Shown one piece after another: positions 8,564 to 18,554 of a stretch of 64,000 nucleotides of DNA (position 1 is the first letter of the stretch; every line of letters begins with the position of its first letter). The DNA lies in NCBI GenBank assembly GCA_022844485.1, contig JALHLQ010000007.1, forward strand, positions 2,770 to 66,769, given 5' to 3'. The notes below the pieces were generated by a model. The model was not told where the DNA came from and made no database searches. It worked only from the letters and a program-made list of their open reading frames with translations. The position numbers were made by a program, and so were the translations under genes. The DNA is from Xanthobacteraceae bacterium (GTDB lineage: Bacteria; Pseudomonadota; Alphaproteobacteria; Rhizobiales; Xanthobacteraceae).

Positions 8564-9747
8564 CACAGTCTCGCCAGATAGGGCTCGAGAGCCGCAAGAC
8601 TTTCAAGATTGTGCGCGGGCGCGAACAGGTCGACGTAGGGCAGCGCCGCCTGCATGCCGCGCGCGACCGGAGCGTAGTCCCTCCAGCCGATCAACGGATT
8701 AAGCCAGACGATTCTCCGGCAGCGGCGACGGAGTTGGCCCATTTCCGCGGCAAGCCGCTCAGGCTCGCCGGTGTCGTAACCATCGGAGACGATGATGATC
8801 GCCGTGCGCGAATTGATCACCCGCGCAGCATGCCAGCGGTTGAACGTCGCGAGACTCTCGCCGATGCGCGTTCCGCCGCCAATTCCCTGCGCCATCAGCG
8901 ACAAGCGATCCAGGGCGCGGGCCATGTCGCGCTCCCGCAAGCTCGGCGACACATGCGCGAGCCTCGTGTGGAAGATGAAGGCCTCCGAGTCGGCAAACGC
9001 GTCAAGCACGCCGTGGAGGAACCGCACAAAGAGCGGCGTGTATACGCTCATGGAACCGGAGGCATCCAGCAACACGACAAGCCGCAACGGCCTTGTCTTT
9101 CGCCGCCGCCAGGCCAGATCGATCGGCGCGCCGCCGTGGCTGATCGAGCGATGGATGGTCCTGCGCAAATCAAGCCGCGGGCCGCGCGCCTTCATGCGTT
9201 GCCGCCGCAAGAGCCGGGTCCGCATCTTGCGCGCAAGACGGGCCGTCAATGCATGAATCCGTCTGATGTCCTCGGGATCGCCGACCTTGCGGAGGTCCGT
9301 CCGCGCAAGCGCTTCAGCGCGGGACGCCGCGTCCCTCCATTCCCGCGAATCGGATGAGCTGCCGTCATCGGAACCCTGGCGCCGTTCCGGATCGGCAGCG
9401 CGCTGGCGAGAATGGCTCGCAAGCCCCTCGGCCAGACGCCTGATGTCCAGGCTTTTGGGCGAATGGTCCGAGGCTCTGACCGCGGAACGCACGCCGCGGC
9501 GCAGCCAATATGCATCGAAGATCGCGTCGAAACGGCTCCAATCCGCGCGCGTGCCGCAAAACAGCGCGCGCAGGGCAGGACGAAGCGTCGCCGGACGGCG
9601 CGCGATCGGCGAGGCCAGCAGCAGCGCCGCATCATGCGTCTCGGCCAGGCCCACGCGAAGGCTATTGTCGCGCAAGGCGCGGACGAAGCCGGCGAGCCTG
9701 ACGCGCGTCCGCTGTCCGATGTCCTCGGCTTCCTGCGAGCGCGCCAT
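8563..9747 (-). CDS. coxE: CO dehydrogenase accessory protein CoxE (VWA domain)
   Basis: About 394 residues. The C-terminal half is a von Willebrand A domain with the MIDAS metal site DASGSMS in VVLLDASGSMSVYTPLF. The N-terminal half is helical and arginine-rich. CoxE partners the AAA+ protein CoxD in inserting sulfur and copper into the Mo/Cu active site of CoxL. The start ATG at 9747 lies 1 nt past the coxD stop (TGACATG), so coupling with coxD is tight. A longer reading from 9777 would run into coxD and lacks family similarity. Confidence 0.88.
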   Translation of the reverse strand: MARSQEAEDIGQRTRVRLAGFVRALRDNSLRVGLAETHDAALLLASPIARRPATLRPALRALFCGTRADWSRFDAIFDAYWLRRGVRSAVRASDHSPKSLDIRRLAEGLASHSRQRAADPERRQGSDDGSSSDSREWRDAASRAEALARTDLRKVGDPEDIRRIHALTARLARKMRTRLLRRQRMKARGPRLDLRRTIHRSISHGGAPIDLAWRRRKTRPLRLVVLLDASGSMSVYTPLFVRFLHGVLDAFADSEAFIFHTRLAHVSPSLRERDMARALDRLSLMAQGIGGGTRIGESLATFNRWHAARVINSRTAIIIVSDGYDTGEPERLAAEMGQLRRRCRRIVWLNPLIGWRDYAPVARGMQAALPYVDLFAPAHNLESLAALEPYLARL

Positions 9748-9748
9748 G

Positions 9749-10624
9749 TCAGGAGACCCTGCCGAGGAGCCGCTCAAGCACCTCGCGGCTCAGCCGCGCG
9801 CGGTCCTCTTGCGTCTTCAAAAGGCAAATCAAGGTCTCGTGCACAAGTTCCGGTTCGTGGCGGAGATCATGCACCTGAAGTCCTGCAAGCGTCGCGGCCC
9901 AATCCAGGGTCTCGGCGATGCCCGGGACCTTCCGCAAATCTTCCTTGCGGAAGGCATTGACCATGTGCGCAATCTGCATCGCCAGCGCGGCATCGATATC
10001 GGCATTGCGCGCGACGATGATGCGCGCTTCGCGCTCGATGTCCGGAAACTCGATATAGTGGTAAAGGCATCGCCGGCGCAGCGCATCCGACAATTCCCGC
10101 GTCCCGTTGGACGTCACGACGACGCGCGGAATCGACGTCGCCTTGATCGTGCCGAGCTCGGGGATGGTCACCTGGAAATCCGACAGGACTTCCAGCAGGA
10201 ACGCCTCGAATTCCTCGTCGGCGCGGTCGACCTCGTCGATCAGAAGAACCGGCCGGTCGATGCGCCGGATGGCCGCCAGCAGCGGTCGTTCGAGAAGATA
10301 TTTCTCGGAAAAGACATGCTCCTCGATCAGCTCTGAATCTTCGCCCTCGCGCAGCTTGATCGCCAGCAACTGGCGTTGATAGTTCCACTCGTAGAGGGCC
10401 GCGTTCTGATCCAGCCCCTCGTAGCATTGCAGGCGGATGAGCTCCGCACCATAGATCGCGGCGAGCGCCTTCGCGACCTCCGTCTTGCCGACGCCCGCCT
10501 CGCCCTCGAGCAGCAAAGGCCGCTTCAGGAAATCCGAGAGCCAGATCGCCGTCGCAAGATCGCGATCGGCGATGTAGCCGGTCTTGGCGAGGCGTTCGGC
10601 GATGGCGTCGCGATCGAGTGTCAT
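9749..10624 (-). CDS. coxD: MoxR-type AAA+ ATPase CoxD
   Basis: About 291 residues of MoxR-family AAA+ chaperone. Walker A is GEAGVGKTEVAKALA near residue 38 and Walker B is VLLIDEVDRADEE. The sensor region VVVTSNGTRELSDALRRRC is intact. In carboxydotrophs CoxD unfolds or remodels apo-CO dehydrogenase so that the [CuSMoO2] cluster can be built. The start at 10624 (MTLDRDAIAERL) matches family N-termini; the upstream TTG at 10675 would add 17 unconvincing residues. It follows coxL by about 60 nt. Confidence 0.9.
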   Translation of the reverse strand: MTLDRDAIAERLAKTGYIADRDLATAIWLSDFLKRPLLLEGEAGVGKTEVAKALAAIYGAELIRLQCYEGLDQNAALYEWNYQRQLLAIKLREGEDSELIEEHVFSEKYLLERPLLAAIRRIDRPVLLIDEVDRADEEFEAFLLEVLSDFQVTIPELGTIKATSIPRVVVTSNGTRELSDALRRRCLYHYIEFPDIEREARIIVARNADIDAALAMQIAHMVNAFRKEDLRKVPGIAETLDWAATLAGLQVHDLRHEPELVHETLICLLKTQEDRARLSREVLERLLGRVS

Positions 10625-10683
10625 GGTCAAGGCCGATGCGCCGATCCTTCCTCCTCGGCCCAACCGGGAAGACAAGGAGAACG

Positions 10684-13104
10684 CTATTTATGCAATCCGA
10701 GCTTTTCCGCGACCATCCAGGTTCGCCAATGGTCGTGCGGCATCGGAATATGGCTCGAGCCGAGGAACGCAAAGGCGTCGTTCACCGCGTTTGCGAAACA
10801 CGGGACCCCGCCGACATTCGGACTCTCGCCGACGCCTTTTGCCCCGATCGGGTGATGCGGCGAGGGGGTCGTGGTCCAGTCCGTCTCCCATTTCGGAGTC
10901 TCCACGGCGGTCGGCAGAAAGTAGTCCATCAGCGACGCCGTGGTGACGTTGCCGTCGTCGTCGTAATGGATCTCCTGACCCATCGCGATGCCGAATGCTT
11001 CCGTCAGCCCGCCGTGAATCTGTCCCTCGATGATCATCGGGTTGATTCGCGTTCCGCAGTCATCCAGCGCATAGAAGCGGCGGACCTTGGTTTCACCCGT
11101 ATCGACGTCGACATCCACGACGCAAATATACGCGCCGAACGGATAGGTCATGTTCGGCGGATCGTAGTAATTCACCGCTTCGAGCCCCGGCTCCAGGCCG
11201 GGAGGCACCTTGTTGTAGGCCGCCCAGGCGAGCTCGGTCATGGTCTTGAACCGCTCGGGATTGCCTTTCACGCGGAAACGATCGACATCCCATTCGAGAT
11301 CGTCGTCGTGCACCTCGAGCATGTGCGCGGCGATCATCTGTGCCTTCGCCTTGATCTTCCGCGCCGCCATGGCCGTCGCGGCGCCGGAAACCGGCGTGGA
11401 ACGTGACCCATACGTTCCAAGCCCGTAAGGCGCGGTGTCGGTATTGCCCTCCTCCACGGTGATGTTATCCGCCGGCAGACCGATCTCGCTTGCAATGATC
11501 TGGGCATAGGTCGTCTCGTGTCCCTGCCCTTGCGATTTCGTGCCAAGCCGGGCGATCGCGGTGCCGGTGGGGTGGATGCGGATTTCGCAGGAATCGAACA
11601 TCGCAATTCCAAGAATGTCGCAATTCCGCGACGGACCGGCCCCGACGATTTCGGTGAAGAACGCAACGCCGATTCCCATCAGCTCGCGTGTCTCCCCGCG
11701 TTTGAACGCCTCCTGCTTCGCTTTCTGCTCCGCGCGCAACTGCCTGTAGCCGACGGCATCCATCGCCTTCTGCAGGGCGGTGTGATAGTCGCCGGAATCG
11801 TATTCCCAGCCGAGCGCGGAGGTGTAGGGGAATTGCTCACGACGGATGAGATTCTTCATGCGAAGCTCGGCCGGATCCATTCCGAGCTTCTGCGCCAGGA
11901 TGTCCATCGCCCGCTCGATGCAGTACGCCGCTTCCGTCACGCGGAATGAGCAGCGATAAGCGACCCCGCCCGGCGCCTTGTTCGTGTAGACGCCGTCGAC
12001 GAGACAATGCGCCACCGGAAAATCATAAGACCCGGTGACGATATTGAAGAATCCGGCGGGCCATTTCGACGGATCGGCGCAGGCATCGAAGGCGCCGTGA
12101 TCGGCGATCGTGTAGACGCGCAAGGCCGTGACCTTTCCGTCTCCGGTCGCGGCGATCTCGGCAGTCATATGGTAGTCGCGGGCGAAGGCGGTCGTTGACA
12201 GGTTCTCGATTCTGTCCTCCGTCCACTTCACCGGCGCCCCGGTGACGATCGAGGCGACGATCGCGCAGATATATCCCGGATAGGCGCCGACCTTGTTTCC
12301 AAAGCCCCCGCCAATATCCGGCGCGATGACATGGATCTTGTGCTCGGGGATTTTCGAGATCAGCGATCCGACCGTCCGTATCACGTGCGGAGCCTGAAAA
12401 GTCCCCCACAGCGTCAGCTCGCCCTTGATCTTATCGAAGGACGCGACGCATTGGCAGGTCTCCAGTGGACACGGATGGACGCGCTGATAGGAGATCATCT
12501 CCTTGATCGTGACTTCCGCCTTGCGGAAGGCGGCGTCAACGGCGTCCTTGTCCCCCATCTCCCAGGAGAACACATGATTTGCGTGCTTGCGCGGACCATG
12601 CGCTCCCGTTGTCTTCTCCTGGATGTCTTCGCGGATGACCGGCGCGCCGTCCGTCATCGCCTTCAACGGATCGACATTAACCGGCAATGCCTCATATTCG
12701 ACCTCGACGAGATCTGCGGCGTCGGCTGCGATGTAGCGATCCGTCGCGATGACAAAAGCAACCTCCTGGTTCTGGAACAGCACCTTCCCGTCCGCCAGCA
12801 CCATCTGGACGTCGCCGGCCAGAGTCGGCATCCAGGCGAGATTGACGCCCTTCAATTCCTCAGCGGTCAGGACGGCGACGACGCCGGGCACGGCTTTCGC
12901 CCGCGACGTGTCGATCCTTTTGATGCGCGCATGGGCATGGGGCGACCGCGTGAAGTCGCCATACAGCATGCCGGGCAATTTGATGTCGTCGACATAATTG
13001 CCCCTCCCCTGGACGAAACGGATGTCTTCGACGCGCTTGCGCTTGCAGCCAAGGCCTTGCAGGGCTTCGGCGCGCTCGGCGGATGTCGGCGTTTGGAGAT
13101 TCAT
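10684..13104 (-). CDS. coxL: Aerobic carbon-monoxide dehydrogenase large subunit, form I
   Basis: An 806-residue molybdopterin-binding catalytic subunit that oxidises CO to CO2. The diagnostic form I active-site loop AYRCSFR is at residues 382-388, with Cys385 as the copper-cluster ligand (C388 in Oligotropha). The C-terminal [10 protein letters not shown] carries the glutamate next to molybdenum. Length matches the 809-residue Oligotropha enzyme. ATG 13104 overlaps the coxS stop as ATGA. The form II loop AYRGAGR is absent, so this is a genuine CO dehydrogenase rather than a generic xanthine dehydrogenase-like protein. Confidence 0.96.
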   Translation of the reverse strand: MNLQTPTSAERAEALQGLGCKRKRVEDIRFVQGRGNYVDDIKLPGMLYGDFTRSPHAHARIKRIDTSRAKAVPGVVAVLTAEELKGVNLAWMPTLAGDVQMVLADGKVLFQNQEVAFVIATDRYIAADAADLVEVEYEALPVNVDPLKAMTDGAPVIREDIQEKTTGAHGPRKHANHVFSWEMGDKDAVDAAFRKAEVTIKEMISYQRVHPCPLETCQCVASFDKIKGELTLWGTFQAPHVIRTVGSLISKIPEHKIHVIAPDIGGGFGNKVGAYPGYICAIVASIVTGAPVKWTEDRIENLSTTAFARDYHMTAEIAATGDGKVTALRVYTIADHGAFDACADPSKWPAGFFNIVTGSYDFPVAHCLVDGVYTNKAPGGVAYRCSFRVTEAAYCIERAMDILAQKLGMDPAELRMKNLIRREQFPYTSALGWEYDSGDYHTALQKAMDAVGYRQLRAEQKAKQEAFKRGETRELMGIGVAFFTEIVGAGPSRNCDILGIAMFDSCEIRIHPTGTAIARLGTKSQGQGHETTYAQIIASEIGLPADNITVEEGNTDTAPYGLGTYGSRSTPVSGAATAMAARKIKAKAQMIAAHMLEVHDDDLEWDVDRFRVKGNPERFKTMTELAWAAYNKVPPGLEPGLEAVNYYDPPNMTYPFGAYICVVDVDVDTGETKVRRFYALDDCGTRINPMIIEGQIHGGLTEAFGIAMGQEIHYDDDGNVTTASLMDYFLPTAVETPKWETDWTTTPSPHHPIGAKGVGESPNVGGVPCFANAVNDAFAFLGSSHIPMPHDHWRTWMVAEKLGLHK

Positions 13105-13601
13105 TCTGCGGCCTCCCGGAACGGAACGCCGGCGAGCTTCGCGGCGGCGTATTGAATGGCCTTGACGATGTTCTGATACCCGGTGCAGCGGCAGAGATTG
13201 CCGGAAATGCCGAGCCGGATTTCCTCTTCGCTGGGGGTCGGGTTCTCCTGCAGCAGCCGGTGCGCGCGCACGATCATGCCAGGCGTGCAAAAGCCGCATT
13301 GCAGACCATGCATTTCACGAAAGCCTTCCTGCAGCGCGTGCAATGCGCCGTCCGGCGCCGCCATGCCCTCGATCGTGAGAATGTCGGCGCCGTTGGCTTG
13401 CACCGCGAACATGGTGCAGGATTTGACCGACCGCCCGCTGATATCGACGGTGCAGGCGCCGCAGTGGCTCGTTTCGCATCCGATATGCGGCCCGGTCAGG
13501 TTCAGGTCTTCCCGCAGGAAATGGATGAGCAGGAGGCGCGGCTCGACGTCCGCCTCGACCGGCTTGCCGTTGACGTTCATGGACACTTTGACTTTCGACA
13601 T
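13101..13601 (-). CDS. coxS: CO dehydrogenase small iron-sulfur subunit
   Basis: A 166-residue [2Fe-2S] subunit, the usual CoxS length. The ferredoxin-like cluster is bound by CETSHCGAC near residue 42. The second cluster, proximal to molybdenum, uses CGFCTPGM and CRCTGY near residues 101 and 137. It passes electrons from CoxL to the FAD of CoxM. Start [12 protein letters not shown] at 13601 lies 1 nt after the coxM stop, and its own stop overlaps the coxL start. Confidence 0.96.
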   Translation of the reverse strand: MSKVKVSMNVNGKPVEADVEPRLLLIHFLREDLNLTGPHIGCETSHCGACTVDISGRSVKSCTMFAVQANGADILTIEGMAAPDGALHALQEGFREMHGLQCGFCTPGMIVRAHRLLQENPTPSEEEIRLGISGNLCRCTGYQNIVKAIQYAAAKLAGVPFREAAE

Positions 13602-13602
13602 G

Positions 13603-14472
13603 TCATCCTCCCCGCGCCCTTGACGCCGCCGAGGCGAGAGCGCGCGCAAGCATCACGCCGGCCATTTTGGTGCGGTAAGATGGAGGTCCACGCCGGTCCG
13701 ATGCCGGTGCGGTGATGCGCTCGGCGGCGGTGGCGGCGCGCTTGACGTTCTCGGGGTTCAGGGTCGAGCCGACCAACACGCGGCCGGCTTCCTCGGCCCA
13801 TAAAGGGGTTTCCGCGACATTCGTGAGCCCGATCGAGCAGGTCGCAACGGCCGCGCCCCGCATGGTGAGGACGACGGCGGCGGCCGCAGTCGCGTAGTCG
13901 CCGACCTTGCGCTTGAGTTTCTGGTAGGCGTAGCCGTGACCCGCCGGAGGGACCGGAACGCGAATGGCCGTCAAGATCTCACCCGGCTTGAGCGCCGTCG
14001 CATACACGCCCTTGTAGAAGTCCCGCGCCGGAATCCGGCGCTCCCCTGATCGGCCGACGACGTGATAGGTCGCGCCAAGACACATCATGACGGCCGGCAT
14101 GTCGTTGCCCGGATCGCCATTGGCGACGTTGCCGCCCAGCGTTCCCATGTAACGAACCTGCGGGTCGGCGATGAGCAAGGCCGCCTCGCGCAGGATCGGA
14201 ACCTTCTCGGCGAGCTGATCGGACCCGATCACCTCGTGCTGGGTGGTCGTCGCACCGATGACCAGGTCGTTGCCGTCGGGACGAACGCCTTTGAGTTCGC
14301 CGATGCCGGCAAGGTCGATGAGGTGCTCGGGCGCGGCGAGCCTGAGCTTCATCATCGGAATGAGGCTGTGCCCCCCGGCGATCGGGCGGGCCTCATCGCC
14401 AAGATCAGCGAGCATGGCGACAGCCTCGGCCAGCGATTGCGGGCGATGGTAGGCGAATGACCCGGGAATCAC
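13603..14472 (-). CDS. coxM: CO dehydrogenase medium FAD-binding subunit
   Basis: A 289-residue flavoprotein subunit. The two FAD pyrophosphate-binding segments are visible: [15 protein letters not shown] (about 32-46) and [14 protein letters not shown] (about 111-124). It takes electrons from CoxS and passes them toward the quinone pool. It is the first structural gene of coxMSLDEF. The 200-bp region upstream holds repeated LytTR-like sites and separates it from coxC, which is read in the same direction. Confidence 0.96.
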   Translation of the reverse strand: MIPGSFAYHRPQSLAEAVAMLADLGDEARPIAGGHSLIPMMKLRLAAPEHLIDLAGIGELKGVRPDGNDLVIGATTTQHEVIGSDQLAEKVPILREAALLIADPQVRYMGTLGGNVANGDPGNDMPAVMMCLGATYHVVGRSGERRIPARDFYKGVYATALKPGEILTAIRVPVPPAGHGYAYQKLKRKVGDYATAAAAVVLTMRGAAVATCSIGLTNVAETPLWAEEAGRVLVGSTLNPENVKRAATAAERITAPASDRRGPPSYRTKMAGVMLARALASAASRARGG

Positions 14473-14594
14473 GTGAGACCTCCTGATCGACGAGCCGGAC
14501 GCGGCGCGCGATGATCAGCGAGGCTGCGGCAGCGCCGGACATCCATAAGACAGGAGTGTGCTGCTCTTTGCGCGGCAGCGACAACAAGCGCTGA

Positions 14595-14643
14595 ATCAAC
14601 TGGGGCCGCTATTCACGAACGGCGCTCGGCTTGCACGAACTGC
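14595..14643 (-). promoter_or_regulatory. Triple direct-repeat LytTR-like operator upstream of coxM
   Basis: Read on the minus strand, three 9-mers start exactly 20 bp apart: GCAGTTCGT (14643-14635), GCCGTTCGT (14623-14615) and CCAGTTGAT (14603-14595). Each matches the published LytTR half-site pattern [TA][AC][CA]GTTN[AG][TG] at all positions except the first. They lie 123-171 nt upstream of coxM and directly downstream of coxC, which encodes a LytTR-domain protein. The 11-nt spacer is slightly shorter than the usual 12-13. Confidence 0.6.
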
Positions 14644-14672
14644 GTCAGGATCGTTGACGCTTTTCAGGCAAA

Positions 14673-15833
14673 TCAGGTGTGCGCCTCGCTGGGCCTCAGC
14701 TTTGACTTGAGCGACCCGTAGCGGCTTCGGCTGACCGGTACGGTGTAATTCACGGACCCGTCCAGCTTGATGACCCCATTGTCTCCGGCCCGCCTCATTG
14801 CGGAGATCCGCTCAATGTTGACGATGTGACTGCGATGCACCCGGACGAAGCGGCCGGAGTCCAGCCGGTTTTCGATGTCGCCGATCGGAAGCGGGCAGAA
14901 GACTTTGCTCGTTCCATCGAAAATGTAGGTGTAATGGGCGTTGGCCTGGATTGCGACCACGTCCTCGATCGGAATCAGGTGCGTCGCGCCGTCCCGGTGA
15001 ACCGGGAGATGCCGGGCGGTTTGCGGTGGCTTCGGATGGTCGTCACGCCGCCCCGGTGCGGCGGCGGCATCGGACTGATCCGATAGCGTCGCCAATCCGG
15101 GTTTGTGGCCGGGCAAGGTTTCATCGCTCGTCGGGCGATCCGGCAGGAGTTGCAGCAAGAAGGTGCCGGACACAAGAAAGGCGACAACGGCCACGACGAT
15201 CGCGAGCAAGTCGCTCGACAGCGCGGGCGCGCTCGGGGTCGAACCCGCAATCGGAAACGCCGTCGTCCCTGCCATCGCCATATAGTGCATGCCGGAAATG
15301 GCCAACCCAAGAACGGTCGCCGACAACAAGAGAGGCAGGCGATCGCCGCGGCCGCTCGCGAGCCATAGCGCGAGACCAGACGCTGCGATCGCAATCCCGA
15401 TCGAGGTCGCGACATAGCCTGCGGAATAGTCCAATTGCGCGCAGGATTGCCACGCCAGCATCCCGGTATAGTGCATGGTGGCGATGCCGCAGCCCATCAC
15501 GATCGCCGACACGCCGAGCCGGAACGGCGTCAGCGGTACGGCGCTCGCCGCAAACAACGCGGTTCCGACCACGATCACGCAGACGAGAAACGAGAGCAGC
15601 GTCGGGAAGACCAGGAAATCGACCGGAAAGGGCAGCCGCGCGGCCAGCATGCCGACGAAGTGCATGGACCAGATCGCGACCCCGAGCGAAAAGGCGGCCG
15701 AGGCCAGCAACAGGCGCTGTCGGACGCCGGCGGTTCCGCCCACCAATACGGCCAGCGTCAAGCCGACATACGCGCCCTGAATAGCCACAAGAAACGACAG
15801 CGCCACGAGCCACGGCTCGTGCGTCACCGGCAT
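14673..15833 (-). CDS. coxC: MHYT-LytTR membrane sensor-regulator CoxC
   Basis: A 386-residue protein with seven predicted transmembrane helices in residues 1-232 and a cytoplasmic LytTR DNA-binding domain at about 275-380. Three MHYT motifs sit at the membrane edge: MHFVGM (57-62), MHYTGM (120-125) and MHYMAM (182-187). MHYT domains are proposed to bind copper or another metal and sense CO, O2 or NO. CoxC and CoxH of Oligotropha have this same architecture. A good AGGGAGG site precedes ATG 15833. It probably controls coxMSLDEF through the repeats just downstream; that is inference. Confidence 0.88.
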   Translation of the reverse strand: MPVTHEPWLVALSFLVAIQGAYVGLTLAVLVGGTAGVRQRLLLASAAFSLGVAIWSMHFVGMLAARLPFPVDFLVFPTLLSFLVCVIVVGTALFAASAVPLTPFRLGVSAIVMGCGIATMHYTGMLAWQSCAQLDYSAGYVATSIGIAIAASGLALWLASGRGDRLPLLLSATVLGLAISGMHYMAMAGTTAFPIAGSTPSAPALSSDLLAIVVAVVAFLVSGTFLLQLLPDRPTSDETLPGHKPGLATLSDQSDAAAAPGRRDDHPKPPQTARHLPVHRDGATHLIPIEDVVAIQANAHYTYIFDGTSKVFCPLPIGDIENRLDSGRFVRVHRSHIVNIERISAMRRAGDNGVIKLDGSVNYTVPVSRSRYGSLKSKLRPSEAHT

Positions 15834-15956
15834 GCCACGTCCTCCCTAACGGCTCGTCTTCTTGTCGCCCGCGATGATACCGGAAGGCGCGGATATTCTC
15901 CAGAGGCCGCAAGACCGCAGGAGGATGCGAGCGCGCAGGAGCGGATCGCTGCCGCT

Positions 15957-17951
15957 CTACACGATGAGCCGATACGCCGGGATGGTGAGGAATTCCTCGA
16001 ATTCCGGCCTGAGCGAAATATCATGGAACAGCTTGATCGCTTCCGGAAAGCGGCCCTTCTCGTAGTTCTCCGGCCCGATCTCGCGCTTGACGCGGTCCAT
16101 CTCCTCGCCCAGCGCGCGCTCGAAATATTGCGGCGTGACTTTCGCGCTGTTGTCGAGCACCGCGCCGTACTTGATCCACTGCCAGATCTGCGCGCGTGAA
16201 ATCTCGGCGGTCGCCGCATCCTCCATGAGATTGTAGATCGGAACGGCGCCGCGCCCGCGCAGCCAGGCTTCGATATACTGAACGCCGACGCGGATGTTGT
16301 TGCGGAAGCCCTCGTCCGTTTTCGTGCCCTTGTGAATCTCGAGAAGATCGTCGCGCGTCACGTGCACATCCTCGCGCAGCCGCCCGAGCTGGTTCGGCTG
16401 CGGCATCAAGCGGTCGAACACCTCCTTGGCGACCGGCACGAGATCGGGATGCGCGACCCAGGTGCCGTCGTGCCCGTCACGCGCCTCGCGCTCCTTGTCG
16501 GCCCGCACCTTGGCGAATGCCGCTTCGTTGGCGCGGGGATCGCCTTTGATCGGAATTTGCGCCGCCATCCCGCCCATCGCGAAGGCGCCGCGCTTGTGGC
16601 AGGTGTGAATGAGCAGCAGCGCGTAGGCGTGAAGAAACGCTTCTCCCATCACGACCTGGCTGCGGTCGGGCAGCACGTAATTCGCGTTCTTGGCGAGCTT
16701 CTTGATGAAGGAGAAAATATAATCCCATCGGCCGGCATTCAGCCCGGTGATGTGATCGCGCAATTCGTAGAGGATCTCCTCCATCTCGAAGGCGGCGGGC
16801 AAGGTCTCGATCAGAACGGTGGCCTTGATGGTTCCCGGCGGGATGTCGAGCTCCTTCTGAGCATAGACGAACACATCGTTCCAAAGCCGCGCCTCAAGAT
16901 GCGTTTCGAGTTTCGGAAGATAGAAGTACGGCCCGGTGCCTCTTTCGATCAGCGTCTTGGCATTGTGGAAGAAGTACAAGCCGAAATCGAAGAGCGATCC
17001 GGAGATCGGCTGGCCATTGACGGTGACGTGCTCCTCCAGGAGATGCCACCCGCGCGGGCGCACGATCAACACCGCAGGGTTTTGGCCGACGCGATAATCC
17101 TTGCCGGTTGCCGGATCGGTGAAGTCGATCGTTCCTTGCCAGCGATCCTTGAGATTGATCTGACCTTCAATCGTGTTCGCCCAGGTCGGGGAGTTCGCGT
17201 CTTCGAAATCCGCCATGAAGACACTTGCGCCCGAATTGAGGGCGTTGATGATCATCTTGCGGTCGACGGGGCCTGTGATTTCGACCCTGCGGTCAAGGAG
17301 ATCCTTCGGGATAGGCGCAATCTTCCAGTTCCCGTCCCGGATATGTTGCGTCTCGGGCAGGAAGTCCGGCAGCTCGCCCGCATCATACCGCTTTTGCCGC
17401 TCCACCCGCATCGCGAGGAGACGCTTTCGCACGCCGTCGAAATGCCGATGCATATCGGCGACGAAGGATAGAGCCGCAGGCGTTAGGATTTCGTCGTGAC
17501 GGGGGCCGGGCTTGGCGCCGATCGCAACGCCCGGCACGTTGGCCGACACGGGGGCCGTCCGGCGACGCCCCGGCCGCGGCATCGCGAGCTTTCTTACGGA
17601 AGGGCGCGCGCGACCGCGCAGCGCCGAGGTTTCGCCTTCCGGCGGGCGACGCCTGTGCCCACCGGGCAGCGGGGTCAGGCCTGCCGCTGCCGTTCGCCGG
17701 GTCGAGGTCTTGGTTTTGGTTCTGGTCTTGGTTTTCGAGGCCGTCGCTTCGGCGCCGGTTCTCTTGGATCCGGTGTTGCCGGAGGGCTTGCGGCCCGATG
17801 CCGTGGCAGCCTTGGCTTGTCCCACAGCCTTTCCGCGCGGCGAAGAGGCGCCGGCGGGACGCTTGGCCTTGTGCTTTTTGGCGGCCGGCTTCCTGCCGGC
17901 CGCCTTCTTCAGCCGGCGGGTCTTAGTCTTTCTTTTCGTCTTTGTGGCCAT
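15957..17951 (-). CDS. aceB: Malate synthase A with basic histone-H1-like N-terminal tail
   Basis: 664 residues. From about residue 125 the sequence is a complete malate synthase A: it contains the family signature [16 protein letters not shown] and the [11 protein letters not shown] region. It joins glyoxylate and acetyl-CoA to malate. Residues 1-124 are an unusual Lys/Arg/Ala/Thr-rich low-complexity tail ([20 protein letters not shown] at the start, a KT-rich run near residue 75) resembling histone H1; ordinary malate synthase A has about 530 residues. ATG 17951 has a strong GAGGAG site. An internal ATG at 17582 with only weak AAGAAAG could give a normal-length form. It overlaps the H1-like gene by 29 nt. 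Confidence 0.9.
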   Translation of the reverse strand: MATKTKRKTKTRRLKKAAGRKPAAKKHKAKRPAGASSPRGKAVGQAKAATASGRKPSGNTGSKRTGAEATASKTKTRTKTKTSTRRTAAAGLTPLPGGHRRRPPEGETSALRGRARPSVRKLAMPRPGRRRTAPVSANVPGVAIGAKPGPRHDEILTPAALSFVADMHRHFDGVRKRLLAMRVERQKRYDAGELPDFLPETQHIRDGNWKIAPIPKDLLDRRVEITGPVDRKMIINALNSGASVFMADFEDANSPTWANTIEGQINLKDRWQGTIDFTDPATGKDYRVGQNPAVLIVRPRGWHLLEEHVTVNGQPISGSLFDFGLYFFHNAKTLIERGTGPYFYLPKLETHLEARLWNDVFVYAQKELDIPPGTIKATVLIETLPAAFEMEEILYELRDHITGLNAGRWDYIFSFIKKLAKNANYVLPDRSQVVMGEAFLHAYALLLIHTCHKRGAFAMGGMAAQIPIKGDPRANEAAFAKVRADKEREARDGHDGTWVAHPDLVPVAKEVFDRLMPQPNQLGRLREDVHVTRDDLLEIHKGTKTDEGFRNNIRVGVQYIEAWLRGRGAVPIYNLMEDAATAEISRAQIWQWIKYGAVLDNSAKVTPQYFERALGEEMDRVKREIGPENYEKGRFPEAIKLFHDISLRPEFEEFLTIPAYRLIV

Positions 17952-18453
17952 GCCCACTCTCCTCGCCGGCGGGTCTTATACCGGGCGAGGTCATCGGTCG
18001 ATAGCCGCCAAAGCTCGATGAACCCATTGAGGAAGCAGGGCTCGAAGAACTGGGCCGCACAATCGGGGCACTTGCGGGCGGCGCACTCGGGGCCGGCCGT
18101 GGCGCAGGCGGGGCGCTCGGGGCTGGCCGCGGCGCGAGCGGCGCGGCTGCCGGTGCCGGACGGGGGGTCATCATCGGGGACGCGGCGGCCGGCGTCGCGG
18201 CCGGCGTGCGCACCACCTTCTTCGCCCGTCTTGCGGCCGGCTTCTTGGCTGCCTTTTTGGCGGCCTTGCTCGCTCCCTTACGGGCCGGCTTGCTCGTCTT
18301 GGACTTGCCGCGCCCGACCGTCTTCCTCGTCGTCTTTCTCGCCGACTTCTTCGCCGACTTCTTTGCGCCGGAGCGCTTCTTGGCCATTACGGATTTCTTG
18401 GCCTTCTTGGCTCTCGACTTCTTTCCCTTTTTTGCTCTCGCTGCTTTCGCCAT
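17923..18453 (-). CDS. Histone H1-like lysine/alanine-rich protein
   Basis: 176 residues. Residues 1-80 are dense in Lys, Ala and Arg ([16 protein letters not shown] and similar), like bacterial histone H1-like and AlgP/PhaF-type DNA-binding tails. Residues 80-150 are Pro/Ala/Ser-rich, including a repeated [10 protein letters not shown]. The end is charged ([13 protein letters not shown]). It probably binds DNA or RNA electrostatically. ATG 18453 is chosen for its AGGAGG site at about 8 nt. Its 3' end overlaps the start of the malate synthase gene, whose own N-terminus is similar in composition, so the tail may derive from this gene. Confidence 0.75.
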   Translation of the reverse strand: MAKAARAKKGKKSRAKKAKKSVMAKKRSGAKKSAKKSARKTTRKTVGRGKSKTSKPARKGASKAAKKAAKKPAARRAKKVVRTPAATPAAASPMMTPRPAPAAAPLAPRPAPSAPPAPRPAPSAPPASAPIVRPSSSSPASSMGSSSFGGYRPMTSPGIRPAGEESGHGHKDEKKD

Positions 18454-18554
18454 CTCCACATCCTCCTGGAAGCCTCCAATGGGCTGTAGCATATCGAGGC
18501 TCGCGGCGCGCGTCTAATGGACAGCCGGCGCAAACAATCCAGAGACAATACACA

